A stretch of DNA of 56,306 bases, from positions 1 through 56,306 of the forward strand of contig CABUCM010000015.1 of assembly GCA_902490005.1 (NCBI GenBank). Direction: 5' to 3'. Position numbers and translations under genes: made by a program. Source of the stretch: an uncultured Ruminiclostridium sp. (GTDB lineage Bacteria; Bacillota; Clostridia; Oscillospirales; Acutalibacteraceae). Under the pieces are notes generated by a model that saw nothing but the letters and a program-made list of their open reading frames with translations, was not told where the DNA came from and did not search any database. This document shows positions 33,301-41,911 of this stretch, one piece after another (positions within the stretch are counted from its first letter, which is position 1; each line of letters begins with the position of its first letter).

Positions 33301-34320
33301 ATGAATGGAGTTTGGGCGCTGATCGCCGCGGCGATCTCCTTTGGCGTCACCGCGATTATGGGGAAGTGGATGATTCCTTTCCTACATAAAATCAATTTCG
33401 GCCAGACCATCCTGGATGAAGGCCCCAAGTGGCATAAGAAGAAGCAAGGGACCCCCACCATGGGCGGTATCATGTTCATTATTGGAATCCTGCTGGCCAC
33501 AGTGGTGGCGGTTCCCTGCTACTGGCAGATGAGCAGCGATAATATTTTCCAGATGTCTGAAACCGGGCTGATGGCCACCAAGATTTTCGCCGGCCTGTGC
33601 CTGGCGCTGGGTTACGGCCTGATCGGTTATCTGGATGATTATATCAAGGTGGTGCGCAAACGGAATTTAGGCCTGACGGCCAGACAGAAGCTGATTCTTC
33701 AGTTTTTAGTGGCGGCGGCTTATCTGGCGGCGATTTACCTTTCCGGCGGCACCAGTACCACGGATATTCCTTTTGTGGGCACCGTGGACCTGGGCCTGGC
33801 CTATTGGCCCGTTGCGGCGATCCTGATCGTGGGCGTGGTGAACGCGGTGAATTTTACCGACGGCATTGACGGCCTCAATGGCTCGGTGACCTTTTTCTTC
33901 GCCGTGTTCTGCATGGTCATCTCCAGCTATCTCTCCATGTTTGGCCTGAGCATTATGTCCGCCGCGGTGGCGGGAGGCTGCCTGGGATTTCTTTTGTGGA
34001 ATTTCAACCCGGCCAAGGTGTTTATGGGGGATACCGGCTCTTTATTTTTAGGGGGCGCGGTGTGCGCTCTCACATTTGGTATGGACCTGCCCATATTATT
34101 GATTCCTTTGGGCATTATATATTGGATGGAAATCGGCTCCGTCATGCTGCAGGTAACTTATTTTAAGCTTACCCACGGCAAGAGGCTGTTTAAAATGAGC
34201 CCCATCCACCACCATTTTGAGCTGTGCGGCTGGAATGAGGTTAAAATCTGCGTAGTGTTCAGCTGTATTACCATGATCGGCGGTTTGGCTTCCATGTTGC
34301 TGGTATTCTTTGGCGTCTAA
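33301..34320 (+). CDS. mraY: Phospho-N-acetylmuramoyl-pentapeptide-transferase MraY
   Basis: Polytopic membrane enzyme that makes lipid I from UDP-MurNAc-pentapeptide and undecaprenyl phosphate. 339 residues with about ten helices, the catalytic Asp pair in YLDDYIK (about 115-121), NFTDGIDGLNG (about 182-192), FMGDTGSLFLGG and SPIHHHFE near the end. AGGAG site upstream. Normally followed by murD; here ftsW is next. Confidence 0.96.
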   Translation: MNGVWALIAAAISFGVTAIMGKWMIPFLHKINFGQTILDEGPKWHKKKQGTPTMGGIMFIIGILLATVVAVPCYWQMSSDNIFQMSETGLMATKIFAGLCLALGYGLIGYLDDYIKVVRKRNLGLTARQKLILQFLVAAAYLAAIYLSGGTSTTDIPFVGTVDLGLAYWPVAAILIVGVVNAVNFTDGIDGLNGSVTFFFAVFCMVISSYLSMFGLSIMSAAVAGGCLGFLLWNFNPAKVFMGDTGSLFLGGAVCALTFGMDLPILLIPLGIIYWMEIGSVMLQVTYFKLTHGKRLFKMSPIHHHFELCGWNEVKICVVFSCITMIGGLASMLLVFFGV

Positions 34321-34356
34321 CACTTCCATTGAAAAAACACGGAAAGGCGGTTGTCT

Positions 34357-35607
34357 ATGGAAAATAAAAAAATCAGCAGCCAATATCCGGCCCGTTCCTA
34401 CGGCAACAGACAGCGGCCTGCCAAAGAAAGCAAAAAAGAGGAAAGCCAGAATATATTTGCGAAATCCGGGCGGGCGGTGAAGAAAAAGTTCCGGGTATTC
34501 TCTATTCGGGCGGGCATGGATATGCCCTTTTTCCTGTTAATTATGGTGATCCTTTGCATCGGGCTGGTCATGCTGTTTTCCGCCAGCTATGCAAACGCCT
34601 ATTATGTTTACGGCGACAGCTATTATTTCATCAAGGATCAGGCGCTGTTTGCGGTGCTGGGCGTCATCATTATGCTTTTGATTTCCTATTTCGACTATCA
34701 TCATCTTCATAAATTCGCCATGCCTATTTTAGGGGTTTCGTTTCTTTTGCTGGTGGTGGTGCTGTTTCAGCCCGCTATCAACCAGGTGCACCGGTGGGTG
34801 CAGATCGGAACCTTCAGTTTTCAGGCCTCGGAGGTCACCAAGTTTGCCATTGTGCTGTCCTTCGCCCATTTGATCTCAATCAATTTCAAGCGGATGAGTA
34901 CGTTCCGCTATGGGATTCTTCCGTATTTGATTATTTTGGTGCCCACCCTGCTGCTGTTGGTGGCGGAACCCCATATCTCCTGCATCGTCATTGTGGTGCT
35001 GCTGGCGGTGGGAATGCTGTTTATCGGCGGGGTCAAGCTGCGGTGGTTTGCCATCGCCCTGAGCGCCATTGTAGGCGCGATTTTATATCTGGTGATTTTT
35101 ACCGACAATTTTTCTTATGCCAACGAGCGTATTTTAGGCTGGCTGGATCCCTTTAACGAGCAGATCTGGCAGGAAACCTGGCAGACCCGGAATTCCCTTT
35201 ACGCCATCGGCTCCGGGGGATTGCTGGGGCTTGGGCTGGGGAACTCCCGGCAGAAATACCTTTACCTGCCGGAGCCCCAAAACGACTTTATTTTCGCCAT
35301 CGTCTGCGAGGAGCTGGGCCTGATCGGCGCGTTGATTATTATCATCCTGTTTGCCCTGCTGGTGTGGCGCGGCATCAGCATTTCGCTGAAGGCCAAGGAT
35401 AAATTCGGTTCCCTGCTGGGTATCGGCCTTTCCGCCCAGGTGGGGCTTCAGGTGATCTTGAATATCGCTGTGGTGACCAACACCATTCCCAATACAGGCA
35501 TCAGCCTGCCGTTCTTCAGCTATGGGGGCACGTCCCTGGTGATATTGCTGGCCCAGATGGGCATTGTGCTGTCGATCTCGCGAACGTCGATGATCGAAAA
35601 GGGGTAG
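34357..35607 (+). CDS. ftsW: Septal peptidoglycan polymerase FtsW
   Basis: SEDS-family glycosyltransferase and lipid II polymerase working with the class B PBP. 416 residues from the ATG at 34357 (GGAAAGG 9 nt upstream; an earlier TTG is too close to the RBS). A basic cytoplasmic leader of about 55 residues precedes ten helices. NDFIFAIVCEELGLIG (about 307-322) and the closing GISLPFFSYGGTS (about 380-392) are diagnostic. Confidence 0.95.
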   Translation: MENKKISSQYPARSYGNRQRPAKESKKEESQNIFAKSGRAVKKKFRVFSIRAGMDMPFFLLIMVILCIGLVMLFSASYANAYYVYGDSYYFIKDQALFAVLGVIIMLLISYFDYHHLHKFAMPILGVSFLLLVVVLFQPAINQVHRWVQIGTFSFQASEVTKFAIVLSFAHLISINFKRMSTFRYGILPYLIILVPTLLLLVAEPHISCIVIVVLLAVGMLFIGGVKLRWFAIALSAIVGAILYLVIFTDNFSYANERILGWLDPFNEQIWQETWQTRNSLYAIGSGGLLGLGLGNSRQKYLYLPEPQNDFIFAIVCEELGLIGALIIIILFALLVWRGISISLKAKDKFGSLLGIGLSAQVGLQVILNIAVVTNTIPNTGISLPFFSYGGTSLVILLAQMGIVLSISRTSMIEKG

Positions 35608-35665
35608 CGGCCCTGTGTTTCTGCTGATTTAATATTACCCGGCAAGGACGGGGGAGGTAAACTAT

Positions 35666-36787
35666 ATGAAATTATTGCTAGCGGGCGGCGGGACCGCCGG
35701 CCATATCAATCCGGCGCTGGCCATCGCCGGTTACGCGTGCCAGCGGGAGCCGGCCACTCAGATTTTATACGTAGGCGCCAAGGGCGGCCTGGAGGAGCGT
35801 TTGGTTCCCCAGGCGGGCTATGATTTCAAGCGGATCGAGATTTCAGGCTTTCAAAGAAAATTGTCCTTTGAAAACCTGAAAAAAAACCTCCATACGGTGA
35901 AGCTGGTGTTTTCTTCCAGCCGGGAGGCTAAAAAGATCATCAGCGATTTTAAACCGGATATCTGTATTGGCACCGGCGGCTATGTCAGCGGCCCGGTGAT
36001 TCGCCAGGCCCAAAAAATGGGGATCCCCACCTTGATCCACGAGCAGAACGCCTTTCCCGGCGTTACCAATAAAATGCTGTCCAAGCACGCTGACCGGGTG
36101 ATGCTGGCCATTGAGGACGCCAAGGAGCACATGGACCCCAACGCCAGCTTTACCGTCACCGGCAACCCGGTGCGGGGACAGGTGGTGTCCGCCCAGAAGC
36201 AGGCCTCCAGGGATTACCTGCGCCTGGACAACCGTCCGGTGATCTTATCCTTCGGCGGCAGCCTGGGGGCCAGAAAGATCAACGAAGCGGTGGCGGACCT
36301 GATGGCCTGGAGCACCAGGGACGACCGGTTTCAGCATATTCACGCTTACGGCCAGTACGGGAAATGGTTTCCAGAGCTGCTGGAGAAAAAGGGCGTGGAT
36401 TTGAGAGCTCATAAAAACCTGGATATCCGGGAGTACATCAACAATATGCCGGTGTGCATGGCGGCGGCGGACCTGGTGATCTGCCGTGCGGGGGCCATCA
36501 CCCTGACGGAAATCCAGGCCCAGGGTAAGGCCTCCCTGCTGATTCCGTCCCCCAATGTGGCGGAGAACCATCAATACCACAACGCGATGGCCCTGGTAAA
36601 CCGGAACGCGGCGGAGATCCTGGAGGAAAAAGACCTGACAGGGGAAGCCTTGATCGAAATGGTGAAGAAAATGATCTCAGACCCCATTAAGCTCAAGGAG
36701 TACCAGGATAACGCCAAGGGTATGGCGATCCTGGATTCCAGCGCCCGCATTTATCAAATTATCAAAGAAGTTTTAAATAAAAAATAA
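35666..36787 (+). CDS. murG: Lipid II synthase MurG
   Basis: GT28 glycosyltransferase that adds GlcNAc to lipid I on the inner face of the membrane. 373 residues; GGGTAGHINPALAIA (about 7-21), IGTGGYVSGP, HEQNAFPG, FGGSLGA and CRAGAITLTE (about 273-282) are the expected motifs. GGGGAGG ribosome binding site. Complete. Confidence 0.96.
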   Translation: MKLLLAGGGTAGHINPALAIAGYACQREPATQILYVGAKGGLEERLVPQAGYDFKRIEISGFQRKLSFENLKKNLHTVKLVFSSSREAKKIISDFKPDICIGTGGYVSGPVIRQAQKMGIPTLIHEQNAFPGVTNKMLSKHADRVMLAIEDAKEHMDPNASFTVTGNPVRGQVVSAQKQASRDYLRLDNRPVILSFGGSLGARKINEAVADLMAWSTRDDRFQHIHAYGQYGKWFPELLEKKGVDLRAHKNLDIREYINNMPVCMAAADLVICRAGAITLTEIQAQGKASLLIPSPNVAENHQYHNAMALVNRNAAEILEEKDLTGEALIEMVKKMISDPIKLKEYQDNAKGMAILDSSARIYQIIKEVLNKK

Positions 36788-36898
36788 CGCCGGAATTACC
36801 GGCTGAAAAACTTTACGGCCTTCCGCTTGGCGGGAATGCACCAGGTTTTTCCTTTTCGCATAGTATGGCAGTATCAGAAAAGGAAAGGGTGTATTGCT

Positions 36899-38152
36899 GT
36901 GTCGAAGCTGATGATAGAAGGTTCCCGTTGCTTAGAAGGGGAATTGACGGTTCACGGCGCGAAAAACAGCGCCTTACCGGTGCTGTCCGCTACTCTTTTA
37001 TGCGACGGGGAGAGCCACATACATAACTGCCCCCGCCTGTCCGATGTTGACGCCTCGGTAGAAATCCTAAGATATTTAGGCTGCCAGGTGGTGCGGGAGG
37101 GGGATACGGTGTCGGTGAATACCGGCACGCTGTGCCGCTGCGATATTCCCGACCAGCTGATGCGGGAAATGCGGTCCTCCATTGTGTTTTTGGGCGCGGT
37201 CGCCTCCCGGATGGGGATGGCGAAGCTGTCCTTTCCCGGCGGCTGCGAGCTTGGCCCCAGGCCCATCGACCTGCACCTGAAGGCCCTGCGCCAAATGGGT
37301 ATGGTCATCAATGAGTTTCACGGGTATCTGGACTGCACGGTCCCCTCCCGGCTGAAAGGGGCGCCCATCGCCCTGTCGTTCCCCAGCGTGGGGGCGACGG
37401 AAAATATCATTTTAGCTGCGGTCCGGGCAGAGGGCACCACTGTGATTACTAATGCCGCGAGAGAGCCCGAAATCAGCGACCTGTGCGGTTTCCTAAACGC
37501 CTGCGGGGCAAAAATATCCGGCGCCGGCGAGGGCCGTATTACCATCGAAGGGGTGGAAAAGCTTACCGGAACGGACCACCATGTGATTCCCGACCGGATC
37601 GCCGCCACCACCTTTATGGCCGCCGCCGCGGTGACTGGGGGGGACCTTTTACTGCGCAGGGTGATCCCGGAGCATCTTTCCCAGGTGATCCCCATGTTTC
37701 AGGAGGCGGGCTGCCGCCTGCGGTGGGATGACGCCAACCTGCGGATTCAGGCGCCCCAGCGGCTGCGGGCGATCAAAAGCGTTAGAACTATGCCGTACCC
37801 GGGATTTCCCACCGACGCCCAGGCGCCGATGATGGCGATGACCACGGTTTCCGACGGCATCAGCATTTTTGTAGAGAATATTTTTGAAAGCCGCTATAAA
37901 CACGTAGGCGAGCTTTGCCGCCTGGGCGCTAACATTAAAGTAGAGGGCCGGGTGGCCATTGTAGAAGGCGTGCCCAGGCTTTTTGGGGCTTCTGTAGAAG
38001 CGCCGGACCTGCGGGGCGGCGCGGCCTTGATCGTGGCGGGACTTGCCGCCGACGGACTGACAGAGGTGGCCGGCCTGCGCCATGTGGACCGGGGCTATGA
38101 GGATATTGAAAAGAGCCTGAACCAAATAGGAGCGAAAGTCAGCAGAATCTAA
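36899..38152 (+). CDS. murA: UDP-N-acetylglucosamine 1-carboxyvinyltransferase MurA
   Basis: First committed enzyme of peptidoglycan precursor synthesis, adding enolpyruvyl to UDP-GlcNAc. 417 residues from a GTG start that follows AGGAAAGGG; an ATG at 36827 would add 24 unconserved residues. The catalytic Cys116 lies in PGGCELGPRP (Cys115 in E. coli), so it should be fosfomycin-sensitive. AKNSALPVL and TTVSDGISIFVENIFE fit. It takes the place of the usual Mur ligase block between murG and ftsQ. Confidence 0.95.
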   Translation: MSKLMIEGSRCLEGELTVHGAKNSALPVLSATLLCDGESHIHNCPRLSDVDASVEILRYLGCQVVREGDTVSVNTGTLCRCDIPDQLMREMRSSIVFLGAVASRMGMAKLSFPGGCELGPRPIDLHLKALRQMGMVINEFHGYLDCTVPSRLKGAPIALSFPSVGATENIILAAVRAEGTTVITNAAREPEISDLCGFLNACGAKISGAGEGRITIEGVEKLTGTDHHVIPDRIAATTFMAAAAVTGGDLLLRRVIPEHLSQVIPMFQEAGCRLRWDDANLRIQAPQRLRAIKSVRTMPYPGFPTDAQAPMMAMTTVSDGISIFVENIFESRYKHVGELCRLGANIKVEGRVAIVEGVPRLFGASVEAPDLRGGAALIVAGLAADGLTEVAGLRHVDRGYEDIEKSLNQIGAKVSRI

Positions 38153-38164
38153 AGGATGTGGAAT

Positions 38165-39385
38165 ATGGGCACGAGAGACCGCAATCAGAATAAACAGCCT
38201 GCTCCTCGGGGAACGCCCAGGAAAGAAACTGCCGCCCGGAACTCCCGGACAGGGCAGGAAAAGCGCGCTCCACAGAGGCAGCCTCAGACGGCCGCCCCAA
38301 GAACCCGCGAGCCTGAGAGGCGGCCGCCGGAGTCCGGGGGACGAAAAGAGAAAAAACGGGTTTATTCCGCCCGCAGGCATAAATACCGGAAGCTGAAAAT
38401 CGGGATTTTATATACGGTGATGATCCTGGCAATTTTAACGGCGGGCATCGCCATCGGCGTGACGGTGCTGTTTAAAATTGACACCATTCAGGTGGTGGGG
38501 GAATCCCGGTACGACCCCCAGGAAATCATACAGCTCAGCGGTGTGGAAAAAGGGGAAAACCTGGTCACCATCGATACACAAAAAGGGGAGGCGGCCATTG
38601 CCGCGAAAATGCCTTACCTGGAATCGGTGCGGATCAAGCGCCAGCTTCCCTCCACGGTGAATATTGAAATTACAGAGGCAAAGGCTGCCGGATGTATCGC
38701 CTACGATAACCAGTATGTGATTATCAACAGCGCTGGTAAAGTGCTGGAATTAGCCCAGGCCCCTCTGGATGGGGTGCCGGTTATCAAAGGCGTTGTGGTG
38801 CAGGAAGCGGCCCTCTCCCAGAAGGTGGTGCTGGAGGATGAAACCTCCCTTACCCTAATATCGGAAATCGAAGCCGCCAGAGCGTCGGCGGGACTAACCC
38901 CGGTGACAGAATTTGACTTGACCAACCCGGTCAGCCCCACCATTACTTATGACGGCAGAATTATCATCAAGCTGGGAATCCCCACGGATTTGGAATATAA
39001 GCTGCAGACGGCGGTGGCGGTGCTGAACTCGGAGGATATGAAAACCGCCCAGCGCGGGACGCTGGATGTCTCCTTGGCGCCGGATAAGGGCAGGTCCTAC
39101 TTCAAGCCGGAATACGGCGCCTCGTCCCAGGCCGCGTCCAGCACGGCAAGCTCCCAGGAGCCCGCGTCAGAGCCCCCGCCGGAGCCCGCCGCGGACAGCC
39201 AGCCCCAGCATGATGATACCGCCGGGGAGCCTGGCACGCCTGACAGTAATACGGAGCCCCAGGATACTGGCGGCGGGGAGGAACCCGTTTCCTCCGAAGA
39301 GGGGGGAGACCCTGACGGCCAGGCGCCGGAGGATGGGACAAGCTCCCAGGAGGAGGGGGATCCAAGCCCGGGAGAGCCTGAATAA
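38165..39385 (+). CDS. ftsQ: Cell division protein FtsQ/DivIB with long acidic tail
   Basis: A bitopic divisome protein. From the ATG at 38165 (AAAGGATGTGGA upstream) it has a long polar, Arg/Pro-rich cytoplasmic part (1-76), one membrane helix (about 78-101), a POTRA domain (FKIDTIQVVGESRYDPQEI) and the FtsQ beta domain. From about residue 315 there is a low-complexity tail of about 90 residues rich in Pro, Ser, Glu, Asp and Gly, probably disordered and outside the membrane, which is unusually long for the family. Confidence 0.88.
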   Translation: MGTRDRNQNKQPAPRGTPRKETAARNSRTGQEKRAPQRQPQTAAPRTREPERRPPESGGRKEKKRVYSARRHKYRKLKIGILYTVMILAILTAGIAIGVTVLFKIDTIQVVGESRYDPQEIIQLSGVEKGENLVTIDTQKGEAAIAAKMPYLESVRIKRQLPSTVNIEITEAKAAGCIAYDNQYVIINSAGKVLELAQAPLDGVPVIKGVVVQEAALSQKVVLEDETSLTLISEIEAARASAGLTPVTEFDLTNPVSPTITYDGRIIIKLGIPTDLEYKLQTAVAVLNSEDMKTAQRGTLDVSLAPDKGRSYFKPEYGASSQAASSTASSQEPASEPPPEPAADSQPQHDDTAGEPGTPDSNTEPQDTGGGEEPVSSEEGGDPDGQAPEDGTSSQEEGDPSPGEPE

Positions 39386-39411
39386 AAATCCATTTTCCTG
39401 AGAAAAAGGGA

Positions 39412-39440
39412 TTGAAATTCCTATGGAAAAGTGTTAAATT
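39412..39440 (+). promoter_or_regulatory. Promoter of ftsZ
   Basis: TTGAAA (39412-39417), 17-bp spacer and TAAATT (39435-39440) preceded by TGT, 116 bp upstream of ftsZ. Confidence 0.6.
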
Positions 39441-39556
39441 AGTAGAAGAGTGTATCTATTTGGACAAGCAGGTTTTATGCGGCTCCAAAAGTTGGAAATA
39501 TGTGAAATTTAACAACGTGTATTTGAAAATAAAAAGAGGTTTTAGGAGGAAAAGTT

Positions 39557-40705
39557 ATGCCTTTTGAATTAGACAACGACTTTGAAAACATCGTACAGAT
39601 CAAGGTGATAGGCGTTGGCGGCGGCGGCGGGAACGCCATCGACCGTATGGTGACGTCCGGCGTGAAATGCGTCGAATTTATTTCTGTGAACACAGACCGG
39701 CAGGCGCTGATCCGCTCCCAGGCGTCCCAGAAGATTCAAATAGGCGAGAAGATTACCCACGGAAAAGGCGCTGGTTCCAAGCCCGATGTCGGCCAGAAGG
39801 CCGCCGACGAATCCAGGGAAGCTATCGCCGCGGCCATCCGCGGCTCCGATATGGTGTTTATTACCGCCGGTATGGGCGGCGGCACTGGTACCGGCGCGGC
39901 GCCGGTGGTAGCCGAAATTGCCAGAGACATGGGTGTTTTGACGGTGGGTATCGTCACGAAGCCTTTTGCTTTTGAGGGGAAACGCCGCATGGAGCAGGCG
40001 GAAAAAGGAATTTCCGCGCTGCGCGAGCATGTGGATTCCTTGGTGGTAATTCCCAATGAACGGCTGAAATTTGTCAGCGAAACCAGAATTACTTTGGCAA
40101 ACGCTTTTGCCGTGGCTGACGACGTGCTTCGCCAGGGCGTGCAGAGCATCTCCGATCTGATCCTGCTGCCTGGTATCGTCAACCTGGACTTTGCGGACGT
40201 TACCGCAGTGATGAAGGACGCCGGCTACGCGCACATGGGCGTGGGCCGCGCCACCGGCAAGGACAAGGCCGAGGCCGCCGCCAATATGGCCATTTCCAGT
40301 CCCTTGCTGGAGACCGCCATCAACGGCGCCAAGGGTGTTATCATCAATATTACCTCCAGCCCGGATATCGGCTTGGATGAGGTGGAAACCGCTTCCGCCA
40401 TGATCGCGGCCCAGGCGGACAAGGAAGCCAATATTATTTGGGGCGCTGCCTTTGACGAGGACATGGACGACGAGATGTCGGTTACGGTAATCGCTACCGG
40501 CTTTGCCACCCACGACTCCTATCTGCCGGAACCTGAAATTTTGAAGAATGCCGCTCCCGCCCCCAGCAATCCTCAGGGGCAGAACCTGCGCCGGCCCCAG
40601 GAGCAGCAGCCGGTTCAGCGGCCCTCCTCTTCTCATTCTCCCGCGGCCGCTCAGGATGACGATGATACCTTCTATGACATTATGTCTATTTTTAACCGCA
40701 AATAA
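39557..40705 (+). CDS. ftsZ: Cell division protein FtsZ
   Basis: Tubulin-like GTPase forming the Z-ring. 382 residues with GVGGGGGNAIDRM (about 18-30), the tubulin signature GGGTGTG (about 107-113), the catalytic-loop region NLDFADV (about 208-214), a linker rich in Pro, Gln and Ser and a short C-terminal peptide (DDDDTFYDIMSIFNRK). The tail peptide lacks the usual Ile-Pro-x-Phe/Leu form and ends instead in DIMSIFNRK. GGAGGA RBS. ftsA does not precede it. Confidence 0.97.
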   Translation: MPFELDNDFENIVQIKVIGVGGGGGNAIDRMVTSGVKCVEFISVNTDRQALIRSQASQKIQIGEKITHGKGAGSKPDVGQKAADESREAIAAAIRGSDMVFITAGMGGGTGTGAAPVVAEIARDMGVLTVGIVTKPFAFEGKRRMEQAEKGISALREHVDSLVVIPNERLKFVSETRITLANAFAVADDVLRQGVQSISDLILLPGIVNLDFADVTAVMKDAGYAHMGVGRATGKDKAEAAANMAISSPLLETAINGAKGVIINITSSPDIGLDEVETASAMIAAQADKEANIIWGAAFDEDMDDEMSVTVIATGFATHDSYLPEPEILKNAAPAPSNPQGQNLRRPQEQQPVQRPSSSHSPAAAQDDDDTFYDIMSIFNRK

Positions 40706-40719
40706 TCCGTAAAAATGAT

Positions 40720-40753
40720 AAAGCAAGGCGGAGTGTTCCGCCTTGCTTTTTTT
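40720..40753 (+). terminator. Terminator of ftsZ
   Basis: A 13-bp perfect stem AAAGCAAGGCGGA / TCCGCCTTGCTTT with a GTGT loop, then a T-run. Confidence 0.93.
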
Positions 40754-40770
40754 CTTTGGTGTGTTATAAT
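40743..40770 (+). promoter_or_regulatory. Promoter of the corA leader, overlapping the ftsZ terminator
   Basis: TTGCTT (40743-40748) lies in the right arm of the ftsZ terminator; a 16-bp spacer leads to TATAAT (40765-40770) with an extended -10 TGT. Transcription would start near 40777, giving a leader of about 190 nt before corA. Confidence 0.72.
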
Positions 40771-40851
40771 AAACTAGGTTATTCCCCCAAGGTTGGCAGT
40801 TTTTTCTGCCGTGTTTTGGGAACCATAAAATCGAAATTTGGAGGTGGCGTT

Positions 40852-40932
40852 GTGAACCCGGAACCTGGCGATACTTATCGAAGTAGCAAATTAACAATAA
40901 CCGGACGCGGCGCCTTTTTGCGCAGGCCATAG
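40852..40932 (+). CDS. Candidate 26-residue leader peptide upstream of corA
   Basis: A short frame, GTG start, preceded at the ideal 6-nt distance by GGAGGT (40840-40845). The peptide begins M-N-P-E-P-G-D and ends LRRP before TAG. An early Pro-Glu-Pro with a following Asp is the kind of sequence that destabilises translating ribosomes when Mg2+ is low, as known for Salmonella MgtL (EPDP). After the frame, three short stems are mutually exclusive: 40909-40913 with 40940-40944, 40920-40924 with 40939-40943, and 40943-40946 with 40955-40958; the last would cover the corA ribosome binding site. Translation of this frame and a regulatory role are inference. Confidence 0.5.
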   Translation: MNPEPGDTYRSSKLTITGRGAFLRRP

Positions 40933-40968
40933 GCGAAGTGCGCCCGGGAAAGAACGGGGTGAAAGCCT

Positions 40969-41895
40969 ATGGTATCTTACTACAAGACCATAGATGGAAG
41001 AATTTCTGAAATCGAGCGGTACGAAAGCGGCTGCTGGATTAATTGTGTGGCGCCGGAAGAGGACGAGGTTGAGGCGCTGATTAACGATTTTAACATTGAG
41101 CCGGACTTTTTGCGGGCTTCTCTCGATGAAGAGGAGAGCTCCCATATTGATTCGGAGGATGGCAACACGCTGATTATCATCGATATTCCGGTGGTGGAAA
41201 AGCACGAGAAAAATATCCGGTACAGCACCATGCCCCTGGGCATTATGCTGACGGAGAAAAACGTCATTACCGTTTGCCTGAAAGAAACGCCCTTGCTCAG
41301 CGAATTTGCCGAGGGCGTGCTAAAAGGGGTCATGACTAATTTAAAGACTCATTTTGTGCTGCATATCATGCTTCGCATGGCCACGAAATATTTGCAGTAC
41401 CTGAAGCAAATCGATAAAATCAGCGACCACGTGGAGCGGGAACTGAGAAAATCTATGAAAAACCAGGAACTGATCCAGCTTTTAGATATTGAAAAGTCCT
41501 TGGTGTATTTTTCATCATCGCTAAAATCGGACGAGGTTACGCTGGAAAAAATCATGCGCGGCCGCTATATTAAGCTTTATGAAGAAGACCAGGACCTGCT
41601 GGAGGATGTGCTCATCGAGATCAAGCAGGCCATTGAGATGTCCAGTATTTACCTGAACATCCTTTCCGGGACCATGGACGCCTTTGCGTCGGTGATCTCC
41701 AATAACCTGAATATCGTGATGAAGATATTGGCCTCCATTACCTTGATTATTTCCATTCCTACGGTAATCTCCGGCTTGTACGGCATGAACGTGGAACACC
41801 TGCCTTTCGCGCAGTTTTGGTGGTTCCCGGTGCTGCTGTCGTTAGGGCTGATGGGAATTGCCGGGTATATTCTGAAAAAAGCAAAAATGCTGTGA
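40969..41895 (+). CDS. corA: CorA-family magnesium transporter
   Basis: A pentameric divalent-cation channel for Mg2+ (or Co2+) uptake. 308 residues: N-terminal cytoplasmic alpha/beta domain, long helix (about 150-240) and two C-terminal membrane helices with the signature GMN at residues 272-274 (YGMNVEHLP). Its RBS is GGGGT (40956-40960), possibly masked by a small stem. It lies behind a leader of about 190 nt with a short reading frame. The following glycosyltransferase starts 16 bp later. Confidence 0.94.
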   Translation: MVSYYKTIDGRISEIERYESGCWINCVAPEEDEVEALINDFNIEPDFLRASLDEEESSHIDSEDGNTLIIIDIPVVEKHEKNIRYSTMPLGIMLTEKNVITVCLKETPLLSEFAEGVLKGVMTNLKTHFVLHIMLRMATKYLQYLKQIDKISDHVERELRKSMKNQELIQLLDIEKSLVYFSSSLKSDEVTLEKIMRGRYIKLYEEDQDLLEDVLIEIKQAIEMSSIYLNILSGTMDAFASVISNNLNIVMKILASITLIISIPTVISGLYGMNVEHLPFAQFWWFPVLLSLGLMGIAGYILKKAKML

Positions 41896-41911
41896 TATAG
41901 GAGGAAAACGG

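Noticed and set aside
39569..40930. A 453-codon open frame on the minus strand opposite ftsZ
   Set aside because: It is antisense to the well-conserved ftsZ and its terminator, has no ribosome binding site and no family features; long shadow frames are common in this GC-rich part.
40780..40968. An M-box or other known Mg2+ riboswitch upstream of corA
   Set aside because: The leader lacks the conserved M-box core sequences I know; the short reading frame explains it better.
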